NCBI GenBank assembly: GCA_000181795.3
Contig: CM012955.1
Location: forward strand, 1,162,008 to 1,204,347
Source: Trichinella spiralis
Lineage: Eukaryota; Nematoda; Enoplea; Trichinellida; Trichinellidae
Reading direction: 5' to 3'
DNA length: 42,340 nucleotides
Shown here: positions 1 through 10,557 of the stretch, one piece after another
Layout of the letters: each line of letters opens with the position of its first letter
Numbering within the stretch: the stretch's first letter is position 1
Notes under the pieces: model-generated
What the model was told of the DNA's origin: nothing
Database searches by the model: none
Seen by the model: only the letters and a program-made list of their open reading frames with translations
Made by a program: the position numbers and the translations under genes

Positions 1-641
1 TCACTGAATTTGAAGTCGAATTTTCACTAATATCAATGCTCCAAGATGCTTTTTCGAAAACTTCTTCTGCTTCAATAATTGCAACTTCTTGCGAAGCTTT
101 CCTCACTTCCTCTCCTTTTAAACTTTCACTGTCTTCGTCAACGAACTTTAACGGCCCAAGACGTTTCTCCCTGTCCAAATGTTCATTTTCCACAATTCCA
201 ACATCCCCTGAATTACTGTTAGAGTCTACGTCACTTGTGGAACTCATGCCGTCTGCAGTGATCGACGACCCCAGTAGAGAAGCAGATTCTTCGATCGAAT
301 TTGCCATTTCCACATGTCTCTGTTCACCTGAAACTGCATCTGATTCGTTAATATTTTTCGAATCTACATCAACCGCTATGATCAACGACGCTTCTTCAAT
401 ACCTTCTTCCTTATCAAAGTTTTGTTCTTCATTCGGCAAAACCTCCTTCAATGCGCCCTGCGCATCATAATCATTTTCTTCAATTTCACTACCTAAAACC
501 AGCAAAGAAGGTTATTCAAAAACGTTTCTGTAGTATGAAACTTTCCATTTGTATATTTGAACTGCCTCCCAACATGGTTTTATTTTTCGATTTACCTTTA
601 TTAGTCTCATGCTTCATGTCGGCGCAAGCCATTTGATTCAT
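1..641 (-). CDS. Acidic Ser/Glu-rich membrane protein, copy 1 (partial, cut by window edge)
   Basis: This is the left copy of a tandemly duplicated gene; its 3' part lies outside the window. Exon 1 (641-596) encodes MNQMACADMKHETNK and ends in a donor reading AAAG/GTAAAT. A 103-bp intron (595-493) ends in TTTTAG, and exon 2 (492 to beyond 1) starts in matching phase. All visible coding sequence, the intron and the upstream DNA are identical to copy 2, so the same protein start is predicted. The visible part is strongly acidic and Ser/Glu-rich with no recognised domain. An in-frame TAG lies 13 codons before the first ATG, so the 5' end is either this ATG or an additional upstream exon. Function is unknown. 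Because the last 548 bp of copy 2 have no counterpart inside the window, I cannot tell whether copy 1 keeps the hydrophobic C-terminus. Confidence 0.7.
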
Positions 642-941
642 CGACTTTTTGTTCAATTCATCGACACTTTCTGCTGTCTACATTAGAATAACAAATTTAA
701 GTGTAATGTTATAAATTACCTGTGATAGTTTGAATATCTTACATTTTTTTCCATTTTTTTACAGTTGTTTGTAAAACGTTTCTTAACCACTACTCGCTTT
801 AACTGCAAAGACTAAACTGAATCGACTGTGTTTAATGCTGTTTGAAATATATGGCACATTTTAAAGTGAATTTTGTTTAAATTGAATTAAACTACAGTGA
901 ACTTTAATTTCTGATTGTCAGGTATAAAAAGTGAATAGCGA

Positions 942-1185
942 TTGTACTTATTTTAAAGTGAAAATTTGTCTCAATATCATTTATGAATATACTGAAATTT
1001 TGACAAAATTATGTCTACAATTTGTTTTCATTTAATACAAATATGTTGTTTAAAAATATCTTTTAATTCAAAAAACTTTTTAGTTATGTTTTCTAAATTT
1101 AGATTTTTTTCAACAACTAATTTGAAGTACTGAACTAAAGTGAAAAACGTATTTTTTTGCAGGATATCTTGATTGAAAAGATAAA
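942..1185. other. 244-bp insertion (or deletion in the other copy) upstream of copy 1
   Basis: Present in the left duplicate and absent from the right one. It is AT-rich, with short motifs also found nearby (AAAGTGAA occurs repeatedly). I see no terminal inverted repeats, no convincing target-site duplication, no open frame and no poly-A tail, so it cannot be assigned to a transposon family. It sits about 300 bp upstream of the copy 1 start codon and may separate copy 1 from conserved upstream DNA that stays close to the gene in copy 2. Confidence 0.6.
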
Positions 1186-1303
1186 TTTTTTGTTAGTTTG
1201 GTGTGATGCAAAAATTTATCTGTAGCAGAGGAGTGAAATGTGTTGAGCAGGGAGTTGAGCGGTAGAAACTTCATTTTGGGTACTACTGGTGTTTGAGAAT
1301 TTG

Positions 1304-1961
1304 CCGGGAATAGTAGACTGAACTGATACCCTGGAAAATCGGTTACATCTCAAGGCAGGTGATGTGCCTTATTTATTGGTAAACACATTGTACAGAACTT
1401 CACAAAAAGAAAGCAATATCTAAGCGTGTTTTCTTAAACGAAATCAAAAAGAAATCATAATAAATTGCTATTAGTGCAACCTGCTATTCTTATCTGTTTC
1501 ATTTTCTATGAGTGAAAATCAATTGCATCATATTCTACTTCAGTTTAGATATAAATAATATACTAAAGTGGAAAAACTTTCTATTGTTTCCCACGATGCA
1601 CTGCTGACAAACGACAACGCTTAATGTGAATTTATTTATTATACAATCATAATTATATCAACTTTAATTTGGTGCAGATAATTAATAGAAAATCCAAACT
1701 AAATTGAAATTCTACTCAATCATATTTTTACAAAACACATTCATGTATAAATTAAAAATGAGTATATAACAATGATATAATGAAAATCAATTGAGATAAC
1801 AATGGGCAAAAATTTACAAAAGGAAATGGAACAAAATTAATCAAGTTCAAAAATACAGTATATTTCAAATGAATATTAATTTTACGAAAATATAAAAATG
1901 ATGATTGATCATTGAACTAATCGGTGATTAGTTCAAATTCAGTAACATTGAGAGAATAGCA
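1304..1961. other. Spacer between the two duplicated genes
   Basis: AT-rich DNA between the upstream region of copy 1 and the stop codon of copy 2. It must hold the 3' UTR and polyadenylation site of copy 2, which is transcribed leftwards; TTTATT motifs near 1631-1640 are possible minus-strand AATAAA signals. I see no coding frame of note and no RNA gene. Confidence 0.5.
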
Positions 1962-3150
1962 CTATTTCTGAAAATGCAAGTCTTCGTTCAACCATAATAA
2001 TATGTTCATGGAAAACATGAGAAAAGTCAACCAGTCATTCATAATACGCAGACAGAGAAAGAAAATAATCACCACAAATGCATAGTTGATCGCATAGCTG
2101 AGTAAAATATAAATGAGCCACAAATTTCTAACAAGTACATTTGGATTGTCAGAAGCATTTTCTTCAGCAATCCCAAGTTTCTCTGAAGCCGCGTTCGCTT
2201 TTTTGGCACTTTTCTCATTTTGGCAATTTGCAATCATTGTTGTCGCCTCTTCAGAAACTTTCATTTCTTGAACATATTGCGCTTCAACCGTTCGAACATC
2301 TGTAGAATCATGCTTGCCGTCTTCATCACCTTCTGAAGCTTTTTCTTCAATTAGAATCCACTCTGAAGCGGTAGTCGCATCTTCACTGCTTTCTGCAGTT
2401 TGACTTCCAAAATCGAGGAACGAGTTTTCCCTGATTTGACTGTTACCGCTCAAATATTCACATATTGAAATTCCAAAATTTTGTGAATATGTCGGAACAC
2501 TATCATCGATCACTGAATTTGAAGTCGAATTTTCACTAATATCAATGCTCCAAGATGCTTTTTCGAAAACTTCTTCTGCTTCAATAATTGCAACTTCTTG
2601 CGAAGCTTTCCTCACTTCCTCTCCTTTTAAACTTTCACTGTCTTCGTCAACGAACTTTAACGGCCCAAGACGTTTCTCCCTGTCCAAATGTTCATTTTCC
2701 ACAATTCCAACATCCCCTGAATTACTGTTAGAGTCTACGTCACTTGTGGAACTCATGCCGTCTGCAGTGATCGACGACCCCAGTAGAGAAGCAGATTCTT
2801 CGATCGAATTTGCCATTTCCACATGTCTCTGTTCACCTGAAACTGCATCTGATTCGTTAATATTTTTCGAATCTACATCAACCGCTATGATCAACGACGC
2901 TTCTTCAATACCTTCTTCCTTATCAAAGTTTTGTTCTTCATTCGGCAAAACCTCCTTCAATGCGCCCTGCGCATCATAATCATTTTCTTCAATTTCACTA
3001 CCTAAAACCAGCAAAGAAGGTTATTCAAAAACGTTTCTGTAGTATGAAACTTTCCATTTGTATATTTGAACTGCCTCCCAACATGGTTTTATTTTTCGAT
3101 TTACCTTTATTAGTCTCATGCTTCATGTCGGCGCAAGCCATTTGATTCAT
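1962..3150 (-). CDS. Acidic Ser/Glu-rich protein with C-terminal membrane segments, copy 2
   Basis: Two exons: 3150-3105 and 3001-1962, joined across a 103-bp GT-AG intron (3104-3002) in phase 1, giving 361 aa. Residues 1 to about 290 are dominated by Glu, Asp, Ser, Ala and Asn with almost no hydrophobic clusters, as in a disordered region. The last 65 residues contain two hydrophobic stretches (around LWLIYILLSYAINYAFVVII and WLTFLMFSMNILLWL), so the protein probably sits in a membrane by its C-terminus with a long acidic tail outside the bilayer. No N-terminal signal peptide is evident. I recognise no domain or family. The start is the first ATG after an in-frame TAG; the codon before the exon 2 frame at 3014 is a TTG inside the intron and not a start. 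A second copy lies to the left. Confidence 0.75.
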
Positions 3151-3565
3151 CGACTTTTTGTTCAATTCATCGACACTTTCTGCTGTCTACATTAGAATAA
3201 CAAATTTAAGTGTAATGTTATAAATTACCTGTGATAGTTTGAATATCTTACATTTTTTTCCATTTTTTTACAGTTGTTTGTAAAACGTTTCTTAACCACT
3301 ACTCGCTTTAACTGCAAAGACTAAACTGAATCGACTGTGTTTAATGCTGTTTGAAATATATGGCACATTTTAAAGTGAATTTTGTTTAAATTGAATTAAA
3401 CTACAGTGAACTTTAATTTCTGATTGTCAGGTATAATGAGTGAGTAGCGACTTTTTGTTAGTTTTGTGAGATACAAAAATTTATCTGTAGCAGCGGAGTG
3501 AAATGTGTTGAGCATAGAATTGAGCGGTGGAAACTGTAATTTGGGTATTATTGGTGTTTGATAAT
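2510..3565. repeat. Tandem duplication, right unit
   Basis: Counterpart of the left unit. Positions 2510-3436 are identical to 1-927; 3437-3565 is only similar to the left copy, and lacks its 244-bp insertion. The conserved upstream block around 3470-3510 (reading CAAAAATTTATCTGTAGCAG on the plus strand) is shared with about 1209-1250 and may belong to the common promoter region, since it lies some 330 bp upstream of the start codon. Confidence 0.9.
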
Positions 3566-6516
3566 TTGACAGAAAGTCATACCATTCTATTTACAGTACT
3601 ACCGTCAGTAATTGTTCATGTTTATGTATTTATATATTAATGAGATATTGAGATGTAAAAGCAATCATCAGTTAGTTGAAGATAGCGTTGCGACGCTTTA
3701 ATAGTGAATTATGATTCTTTGATATGCGGTTTACTCTTATTGTTTCCTCTAAAGATCGACCTAATTTTTCTGATTGGCTGTTTTCTAATATGCTGTGCTG
3801 CGTTTGGTCAGTAATTAGCCATTTGGGTTTCTGTTTTTTATTTGTTGCTTTTTGTGAATTTTCTGCAGTGTATTCTGTTTATAATTATCTGCAAATATTT
3901 CTGTCTGATGTTGAAAATGAAATAAAAGAAATATCATTTTTCAACTTTTAATTTTATGCATATTCATCAATCAGCTATATTGAATTGCAGCTTGCCATCC
4001 AAGTGGCACTCATGTTTTTATAAGCTTTATAATAATAAATGAAATGAAATAATGCAGAAAAGAAACTTTTTATTTTTTTTATAATTATTAATTGCAGTTA
4101 GGTGTGGATATGTTTCACTGAATGACAACTGAAAGTCATGTTAGGAATAAAGTTTAAATGATCATAATATGCAAAAAAGCCTTTAAATAATAGTAAACAG
4201 CTGTACTAATAGTGTGCATATACTGTACTAGCTGTACTAGCGTACATTATTTTGTAATCGTGTACAACAGTGTTCATTTGAAAGGCAATTAAGATTATGC
4301 TTTGCTTAGAATATTAAACCTGCAACTTAAATGTATAAAATGCAAGCAGAGGCAATCTTTGAATTATTACAATGCTTAAAGTAACCCCACATTTTTCATG
4401 AAATGAGTTTGACATGATTTGATCAAGCAGCGCACGAACAAGTGTGCAAGCGCATATTGACAGCAGATGTGAAGCGAAAATGTTGAAAATAGGGCAGCAG
4501 CAGCAGTCGTTATGTTTGATACTAAAGTCTGACCAATCAACACTGCCCAATCAGTGAATTAAATGTCTAAGCTGGTTGAGTCAACTTGTACTCTTACACA
4601 TAATTTTTCTTATGATACCAAGTGCTACCTGCTGAAGTGTTTAGTTTGAAACTGAGAATTGCATTTTATATTCATATTGCGTGCATTTTAGTTTGTGGAT
4701 TTATATTAACTATTTAATTATAATTTGTTAATATAAATTTTGACTGCAAGTACGAAAATTTTATTTCTACTTTAGTGTTTCTAACTGTAATTTTTCATGA
4801 AGTGGACTGTGCATTTATTTATATTTGATGTTATCATTTTGGTTTTTTAAATATTTTGTATAACTTTCTGAAAACTTATATCTGAATCTTGACTAATTTG
4901 TTTTAAATAATTAAATTATATTTTCCACTCTTAATGGGTAAAAGTGAGATATTTTTATACTTGAATGATAATGAAATACATTTAATTATAAATAACATTA
5001 AAGAATAGAGCATAATAATTTCTGTGTTCACCGACCAGTATTTTGAATAAGGAATCCTCCAGAAGATTTAGCGAATACTGCAATGGATTTACATCACTTG
5101 CAAGGTGATCATATTTTGAATTCAACCGTTTAGGATCATCTTTAAAACACAGATTAGTGTTGTGGTTATTCCAAAAGATTAGCAGTAATTTGTAATTTTC
5201 ATTGATAAAATGTTATATAGGTTTAATTGAGAAATAAAGCGCATCCCTTCCAATGATTTTATTTGTTTCAGCACCGTATTTCCTATTCCACTGAATTAAT
5301 TCTTTGCGTTTACTTAACTTTAATATAAGATAATGTAAATTCCTTAAATATATGATCTCATAAGTTGGAAATAAAACCATTGAGAATTCATTAAATACTG
5401 CAATGAATGATTTTTTTGAGAATTGAAATACAGTTCACTGCAACTTGAATGACATACTTTGAGATTGGTAATGTAATAAAATCTATCTTCTGTAAACTCT
5501 AAAGTTTCATCTCTACTTCCCACTTGCAAGTAGCTACTTCTTGCAAATAAAACAATTGCTTCTTTTTTTCTTTTCTGTTTTTTAATAAGCGTAGTACTAC
5601 ACACTTTACAAGACTCTTATAAATACTAGATGCTGAAAAGTGCAATTCATTATCATCAAGCAGCTGCTTCACGCATGATGATCCCTTAAATGGTTTTTGT
5701 GGTGGAATATAAAACGTGAAGTTAATCTCGAAGTACTCATCAATTTTAATGGTTTAAGAATAGAAGCTCTCAGCAAGATTCTTCGTTTTTCATGATAACA
5801 GTTCAAGTGTTGTATTGTAATTTTAAAATAAGGAGATGATTAAAGGAGAAATCACATAAGCAAATGAGTACAGGAAAGTAATTGCTAAATAACCTAAAAC
5901 TAATAATGGCTGCTGCATGGAATTGTCGATTGTACCGACCTAGTAAAAAAACAAGAATTAACTCATCGTTCAGCATTACTGATGAGTCATAAACAGTGAT
6001 ATTACGCAACTATATTGTGTATCTTGAAGCCAGTGTAATTCTGAAGAACAATTTGCAGTCTATTACTCCCGAGTTTATATGAGTTTTGTTGTCTTCATTT
6101 TCTGTAAAAATTGTAACAATTTCATGAAAAATAAAATGAAGATAAGGCCATTGGTTTTCTATAATTTTTTTACAATATTTGTTTTGTCATATATAGTTAT
6201 ATATAAAATACATTTTAATTACTTTTAAGCGCTGAAATGTAAATATAAGCGTTAGAGATAATATTCCACGCTGAAATTACTTAAATGGAAATTTTAACAT
6301 AAAATTATATTTTTTAATCTGCAGATTTTATTATAATGCAAGTACAAAAACATTAATTGTACTTTAATATAACATACTGTAAGTTGTCTAATGTGCCATG
6401 TGTAGCAAGTTGTTTTGCAAACGTCAGTTATTTCATGATTTCTTCATATTGTGTATCACTTTCTCAATATTGATATCTATTTAATAAAATCTTATTATTA
6501 CAGGTATATGATTTAA
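3566..6516. other. AT-rich intergenic DNA
   Basis: About 2.9 kb without a supportable gene. Short open frames occur on both strands (longest about 86 codons) but are Phe/Ile/Leu/Cys-rich, as expected of chance frames in AT-rich DNA, and lack partner exons. Just before the next gene, a TTATTATTACAG at 6492-6503 resembles a 3' splice site, so part of this stretch may be a 5' UTR intron of that gene. Confidence 0.5.
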
Positions 6517-7407
6517 ATGTTAAGAATGGGTGACAATAATGCTGAAAATAATATGACTGTGCGACCAAGAGGATTTCATGAAGGTTTGCCACTGCTTCAA
6601 CAAATGAATAGATCTGATGTACCTGAATTTACCTCTGTGGTATTGCAACTTACGGATCCCGTTGAAAGCATTTGGCGTACTGTGACTATTTTGATTGATA
6701 GAAGAAATGAATTTTACCAATTCATCGTGCCAATTTTGGAGCAAACTGTACCACGGTTATTCCAAAACATACGTATGGAAACAGACCCTCCACTAATTTT
6801 AGAACATCAAATGTTTATGGAAAATGTGATAGGATTTTCATATGGTAAATTGGGTGCTCATCACAGAGCGATTTTTCATCATGAGATAATATTGTGCTTA
6901 CCCGCTGAAAAATTTGTGCAGCTTGCTTACAATACAATCAGCTCATGTTCAAATGATTTTCGTTTGGTTGGAAGGTCGAATTTATACAGAGTAATTCATA
7001 ATATCAAGCAAACAGCAATGCAGTGCCATGCAATTGTTCGAAATATATTTGTCATTATTGTTGGAGTAGAAGAATATTTTGCTGAATTGAACCACTTTCG
7101 AGCGAATCAAGTTCAGAATGCTTCAGAGATGATAACTGAAAAGGACTATCCAACGCTTTATCGAGCTGAAGCTTTATTGAGTCGACAGGAATATGATCTA
7201 GCGTGCAGAGCAATTTTCGAAGGAGTACAAGTAAGTTACTGTCAAGTCAGTAGCATGTATCAATTTGCACAGCAAGTCCATGCGTTTACCTCTGATATCG
7301 CATTTCGGGAATGTGAACATCGTCAGGCGATTGCGAGAGCAGTACATGAACATTTATTGCGTGGCATAGAAAATCAGTTTGATGGCAATTTATTGTTGCC
7401 TCCATGA
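6517..7407 (+). CDS. Orphan intronless gene, 296-aa soluble protein
   Basis: A single uninterrupted frame from ATG at 6517 (preceded directly by an in-frame TAA) to TGA at 7405-7407. A splice-acceptor-like TTATTATTACAG lies 14 bp upstream, so an untranslated first exon is possible. The protein has no signal peptide or membrane segment, and amphipathic stretches throughout suggest a mostly helical fold (for example residues 45-70, 150-185 and 205-260). It has scattered Cys and His but no zinc-finger spacing. I recognise no family. Codon choice and composition are clearly coding compared with its flanks. An AATAAA at 7577-7582, about 170 bp after the stop, is a plausible polyadenylation signal. 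The lack of introns contrasts with the multi-exon genes of this window and could mean a retrocopy or a young gene. Confidence 0.75.
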   Translation: MLRMGDNNAENNMTVRPRGFHEGLPLLQQMNRSDVPEFTSVVLQLTDPVESIWRTVTILIDRRNEFYQFIVPILEQTVPRLFQNIRMETDPPLILEHQMFMENVIGFSYGKLGAHHRAIFHHEIILCLPAEKFVQLAYNTISSCSNDFRLVGRSNLYRVIHNIKQTAMQCHAIVRNIFVIIVGVEEYFAELNHFRANQVQNASEMITEKDYPTLYRAEALLSRQEYDLACRAIFEGVQVSYCQVSSMYQFAQQVHAFTSDIAFRECEHRQAIARAVHEHLLRGIENQFDGNLLLPP

Positions 7408-10078
7408 CCTCTAACTAATTTTAATTTTATGTAATGGCTATCCATGTGGAAAGTAAGCGTTTATTTGCTTTTTTATATACTATCTTATGATTTTTCATGA
7501 AGTTTAAATGCACTGTACATTACTTTCATGATTTTCCAAGCTGTCAAACTATTTTTATAAATAGCTGATGAAATGAAATAAAACAAATGAACATGTAAGT
7601 GAATTATATGAGCATCAATTTTAACCAGTCAAAAAATGAAGTCAATTGTTTGAAAGCAGTAGCACAAATTCATTCTAAATTAAAATGAACCTTCAAGATT
7701 GAGGTAATCAGTTACATTAATGTAATATTAAAAGAAAATTATTTCAGTTGTAAAGATTAAAGGTGGTGCTTTTAGTACAGCTATAAATTTTTTTTAGATA
7801 AAATGTTTCTTTAAGCGATGAATTGCACACCTGCTTAAAAGTAATTCATTATGTATTTAACCGCAGAATCTATATAGTGACAAACGCTTTAATTTCGCTT
7901 TTATGCACACGATAATATGACTTATATGCACAGGATCAGCGTATTAAGTGTTATTCTGAAACTGAAATGGTAACCATGAGTACCCATGAGAACTTTCTAA
8001 ATTTAACTGATGTCATTATGATAAGTGAATTGACATTTCTGCTGAAACTGATAAATGAATTAAGAAAACAAATGATAAAAAAGAATTTTCATTGAAGAAA
8101 ATCGTAAAACTAAAAATTTTGTTACGTACCATTGTGAAGTTTTTACATTCTCATGATTAACTTAACAGGAATATGAGTTGGACAAACATTTTGTTGCTTT
8201 AGACAAATGAGAAATCATGCTTACTAATTTTTGTTTCATCACATAAAACTTAGCTTATGATGGTGAACTAACACTAATTCAAAAACATTTTGCGTTTACT
8301 AACAGATTTCAGCAGTCATCAAAGCATGTCAATATCTGCTTATCAGCCAGCTGCCAAAATGATATGATAATGGTGGTTTACGGCGTGTCAGAATGTTTGT
8401 TTGGTTTCATAGCTCAAAAGTGAAACTTACAATAAAAACTGTTCTATCTTTTCAAACATGCTAAATTAGCATTGCTTAATTCAATTCCATTGTTTTATTT
8501 GTAAACAATTGCTGTGCTGCCATTCTAAAATGCAATTTTATCATAAAATTTTTTGAATAGCTCACCGAAGACAAATCCCCTAAGAGTCATTTATTCCACT
8601 GGAAAATGGTTAAATAAAGTAAATTTTATACTTGGTAATTTCAACCCCAATAAATATATTATAGAAGCAGTTGTTCATTTTTCATCCAAAATAGTTTAGC
8701 TTTTATAACATTTACACGGCCTAAAATTCAATTAAAATAATAAACAAAATTATACTTTGAGCTCGTTGTATCAAATTGCATACTTAACTTTATTTCAGTC
8801 AAAATTAAAGTGTAGATTTATTGATATGGAGTTATTTGCAAAAATTGTAATTAATATTTTTAGCATCACACAAGCAGTCATTTTAGATTTTTATAATAAA
8901 GACGAAGCATATAAAACAAGTTTGAGGATGAAGCATAATCAACACGAAAAGGGGAATAAAAGCATGAATCACAGTAACGTTTTCATTCCATGTAATTTAA
9001 AATTGGAAACATATGTAAATATTATTGATTGAGTATAAAAGCAATCATCTTCTTTTGGTCACTGCTAAAAAACACTTAAATTTTTTGCTAGTAAAAAATT
9101 TTTGATTCTTTGAATTGCAAGGGAAATAGTTCGTGTTTGTAAAGGACTTACTAAAACAAAAAAGTTCTTAAAGATTTAATTAGTTAATAAAATGTAGTTC
9201 AATTTGTTTTAGAAACACATGTATTATATGGTTTTTATTTTTTAAATAATTAGTAAATTAATGATTAATAATAAAACTGAGCAAATAAATAACTGTGGTG
9301 AATAGTATAATTTTAAATTTGCATTTTGAAAAATAGTCATTATCAGTGCACCGTTTTTTTATTTCACAGCTATCAAATTTTTTTAAAACTATCTAATACG
9401 AAGCAGTTTGCTGTAAATGAATAAGGCAATTCTAATATTTTAACTTTAAAAATTAAAAAACTGAAAGAAAGCACTACAGTATTCATTTATTTATTTCTAT
9501 TTGTTTCAACATGCAAAACTAAAATATTTTTTTAAATTACACATAAAAATACGCATTTGCTTTGCTTTATTTTAATTAATTATGGCTTCTGGAGAATGTG
9601 GCGTTGCTTTAGAACTTTAATTTTTCAACTGAAGTAAAATCATTTTATTTGTACTTTAGTGCAAAATATACTGTAATAATTCTCACAGCTGGTTAGAATT
9701 GCAAAGTATTTTTATTAATGTTGAGGTTGAAATTTTATTTTCAAATTATCAATTCCATAGAAAAATTTATTTAAAATTTTGCATATATATGTAGTTTTGT
9801 TTGTTGCAAGCATGTTGAAGAAATAAATTCCTAAATAAATGATTGAATAGTAAAATTGGAATTGGATTTGAAAGCTTAGTAGGGAATGAAAGAGAAATTT
9901 TGAATTTGTTTCTCAATTTTAGGTGTATATATTTTTTGGCAATATTGTATGCTTGATGAATTACTAAAAAGGGTTATTGTGACTGATAATGTATGAAGTT
10001 TTGAACGAATTTTGTCGCAGTTCATCATTTCAAGTGATAATTAATTTAAGAAAAACCTTTTCCAGTTTTAAACTGTCA
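7408..10078. other. AT-rich intergenic DNA
   Basis: About 2.7 kb with no supportable gene. It begins with the 3' UTR of the 296-aa orphan gene. A 91-codon frame at 8757-9032 opens with TTG and has no splice partners or coding-like composition. No tRNA-like B box, inverted-repeat element or array was noticed. Confidence 0.5.
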
Positions 10079-10309
10079 TTAGCTTGTTTTTTTTATCATC
10101 GCCGAGAGCATTTTAGGTTGATTTGTTTTTCTAGTTGTGTGTTCATGTGGAATGAGTTTTTGCAGTTTATATTGACCAGTTGCTTTTAATAAGTTTGTAA
10201 TTTTCTGTTTCAAGCTGTCAGAATTGTTTCTTATTGTTTTCGACAATATTCCAAGAAGTTCGTTTGCCTTTTCCGGTGTTGTTGATTTTGGCACATTCAG
10301 AGTTGACAT
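10079..10309 (-). CDS. Small hypothetical protein (76 aa), divergent from transaldolase
   Basis: An ATG-initiated frame of 76 codons, starting MSTLNVPKSTTPEKANELLG. It is hydrophilic and Lys/Thr/Asn/Leu-rich, with heptad-like Leu/Ile spacing in residues 12-50 (a likely helix), and is basic at the end (MLSAMIKKTS). Its composition resembles a real soluble protein, whereas the overlapping plus-strand frames give Phe/Cys-rich chance peptides. It faces the transaldolase gene with 248 bp between the two start codons, an arrangement typical of a shared bidirectional promoter. No family recognised, and no splice partner seen further left. Length alone does not prove expression, so this is a moderate call. 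Confidence 0.4.
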   Translation of the reverse strand: MSTLNVPKSTTPEKANELLGILSKTIRNNSDSLKQKITNLLKATGQYKLQKLIPHEHTTRKTNQPKMLSAMIKKTS

Positions 10310-10557
10310 CTACGTTGTAAAGTGCCATCGGCTGTGCAGTGATTGTACGTGCTGTACGTTTATCGATGTACATCAGTCATTGCCATTTTCCGGTCCAGGT
10401 TTACGGAAATAATTCGCTCTTATTTCTGCTCTTTCGTAGTAGTAGCAGTAGCAGTAGTAGTGATCGTTGGGCGTTTCTAAAGTGACAAAAGCTTCTCTTC
10501 TCAGTTTCTGTTTTCGTTATACAGTTTCAGTTGTCGTCGTTGTCAGAGTCGAAAACA
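10310..10557. promoter_or_regulatory. Shared upstream region of transaldolase and the 76-aa ORF
   Basis: A 248-bp interval between divergent start codons, less AT-rich than the neighbouring spacers. It contains a TAG/CAG triplet run at about 10437-10461 and pyrimidine-rich DNA just before the transaldolase ATG. No clear TATA box. The role as promoter is inferred from position only. Confidence 0.4.

Larger units (their letters stand above)
1..1303. repeat. Tandem duplication, left unit
   Basis: Positions 1-927 match 2510-3436 base for base in every stretch I compared, a constant offset of 2,509. Weaker similarity goes on through about 941, is broken by an insertion in this copy (about 942-1185) and resumes at about 1186-1303 with the offset reduced to 2,265. 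In the resumed part the copies differ at roughly one base in eight. The identical block includes coding sequence, intron and more than 280 bp upstream of the start codon, so selection on the protein cannot explain the identity. Confidence 0.9.

Noticed and set aside
36-636. Plus-strand frames in the left duplicate (and the same at 2545-3145)
   Set aside because: They are antisense to the minus-strand exons; their Ser/Phe-rich translation mirrors Glu/Ser codons, while the minus frame has matching splice sites.
3724-3951. 75-codon plus-strand frame with an ATG
   Set aside because: Phe/Cys/Ser-rich, no splice partner, no promoter or family hint; typical of chance frames in AT-rich DNA.
4314-5604. 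Minus-strand frames of 78 and 86 codons
   Set aside because: No coding-like composition, no partner exons.
8757-9032. 91-codon plus-strand frame
   Set aside because: Opens with TTG, AT-driven composition, isolated.
10531-10557. Nine extra N-terminal codons for transaldolase
   Set aside because: They would start at TTG; the ATG at 10558 aligns with the start of bacterial and animal transaldolases.
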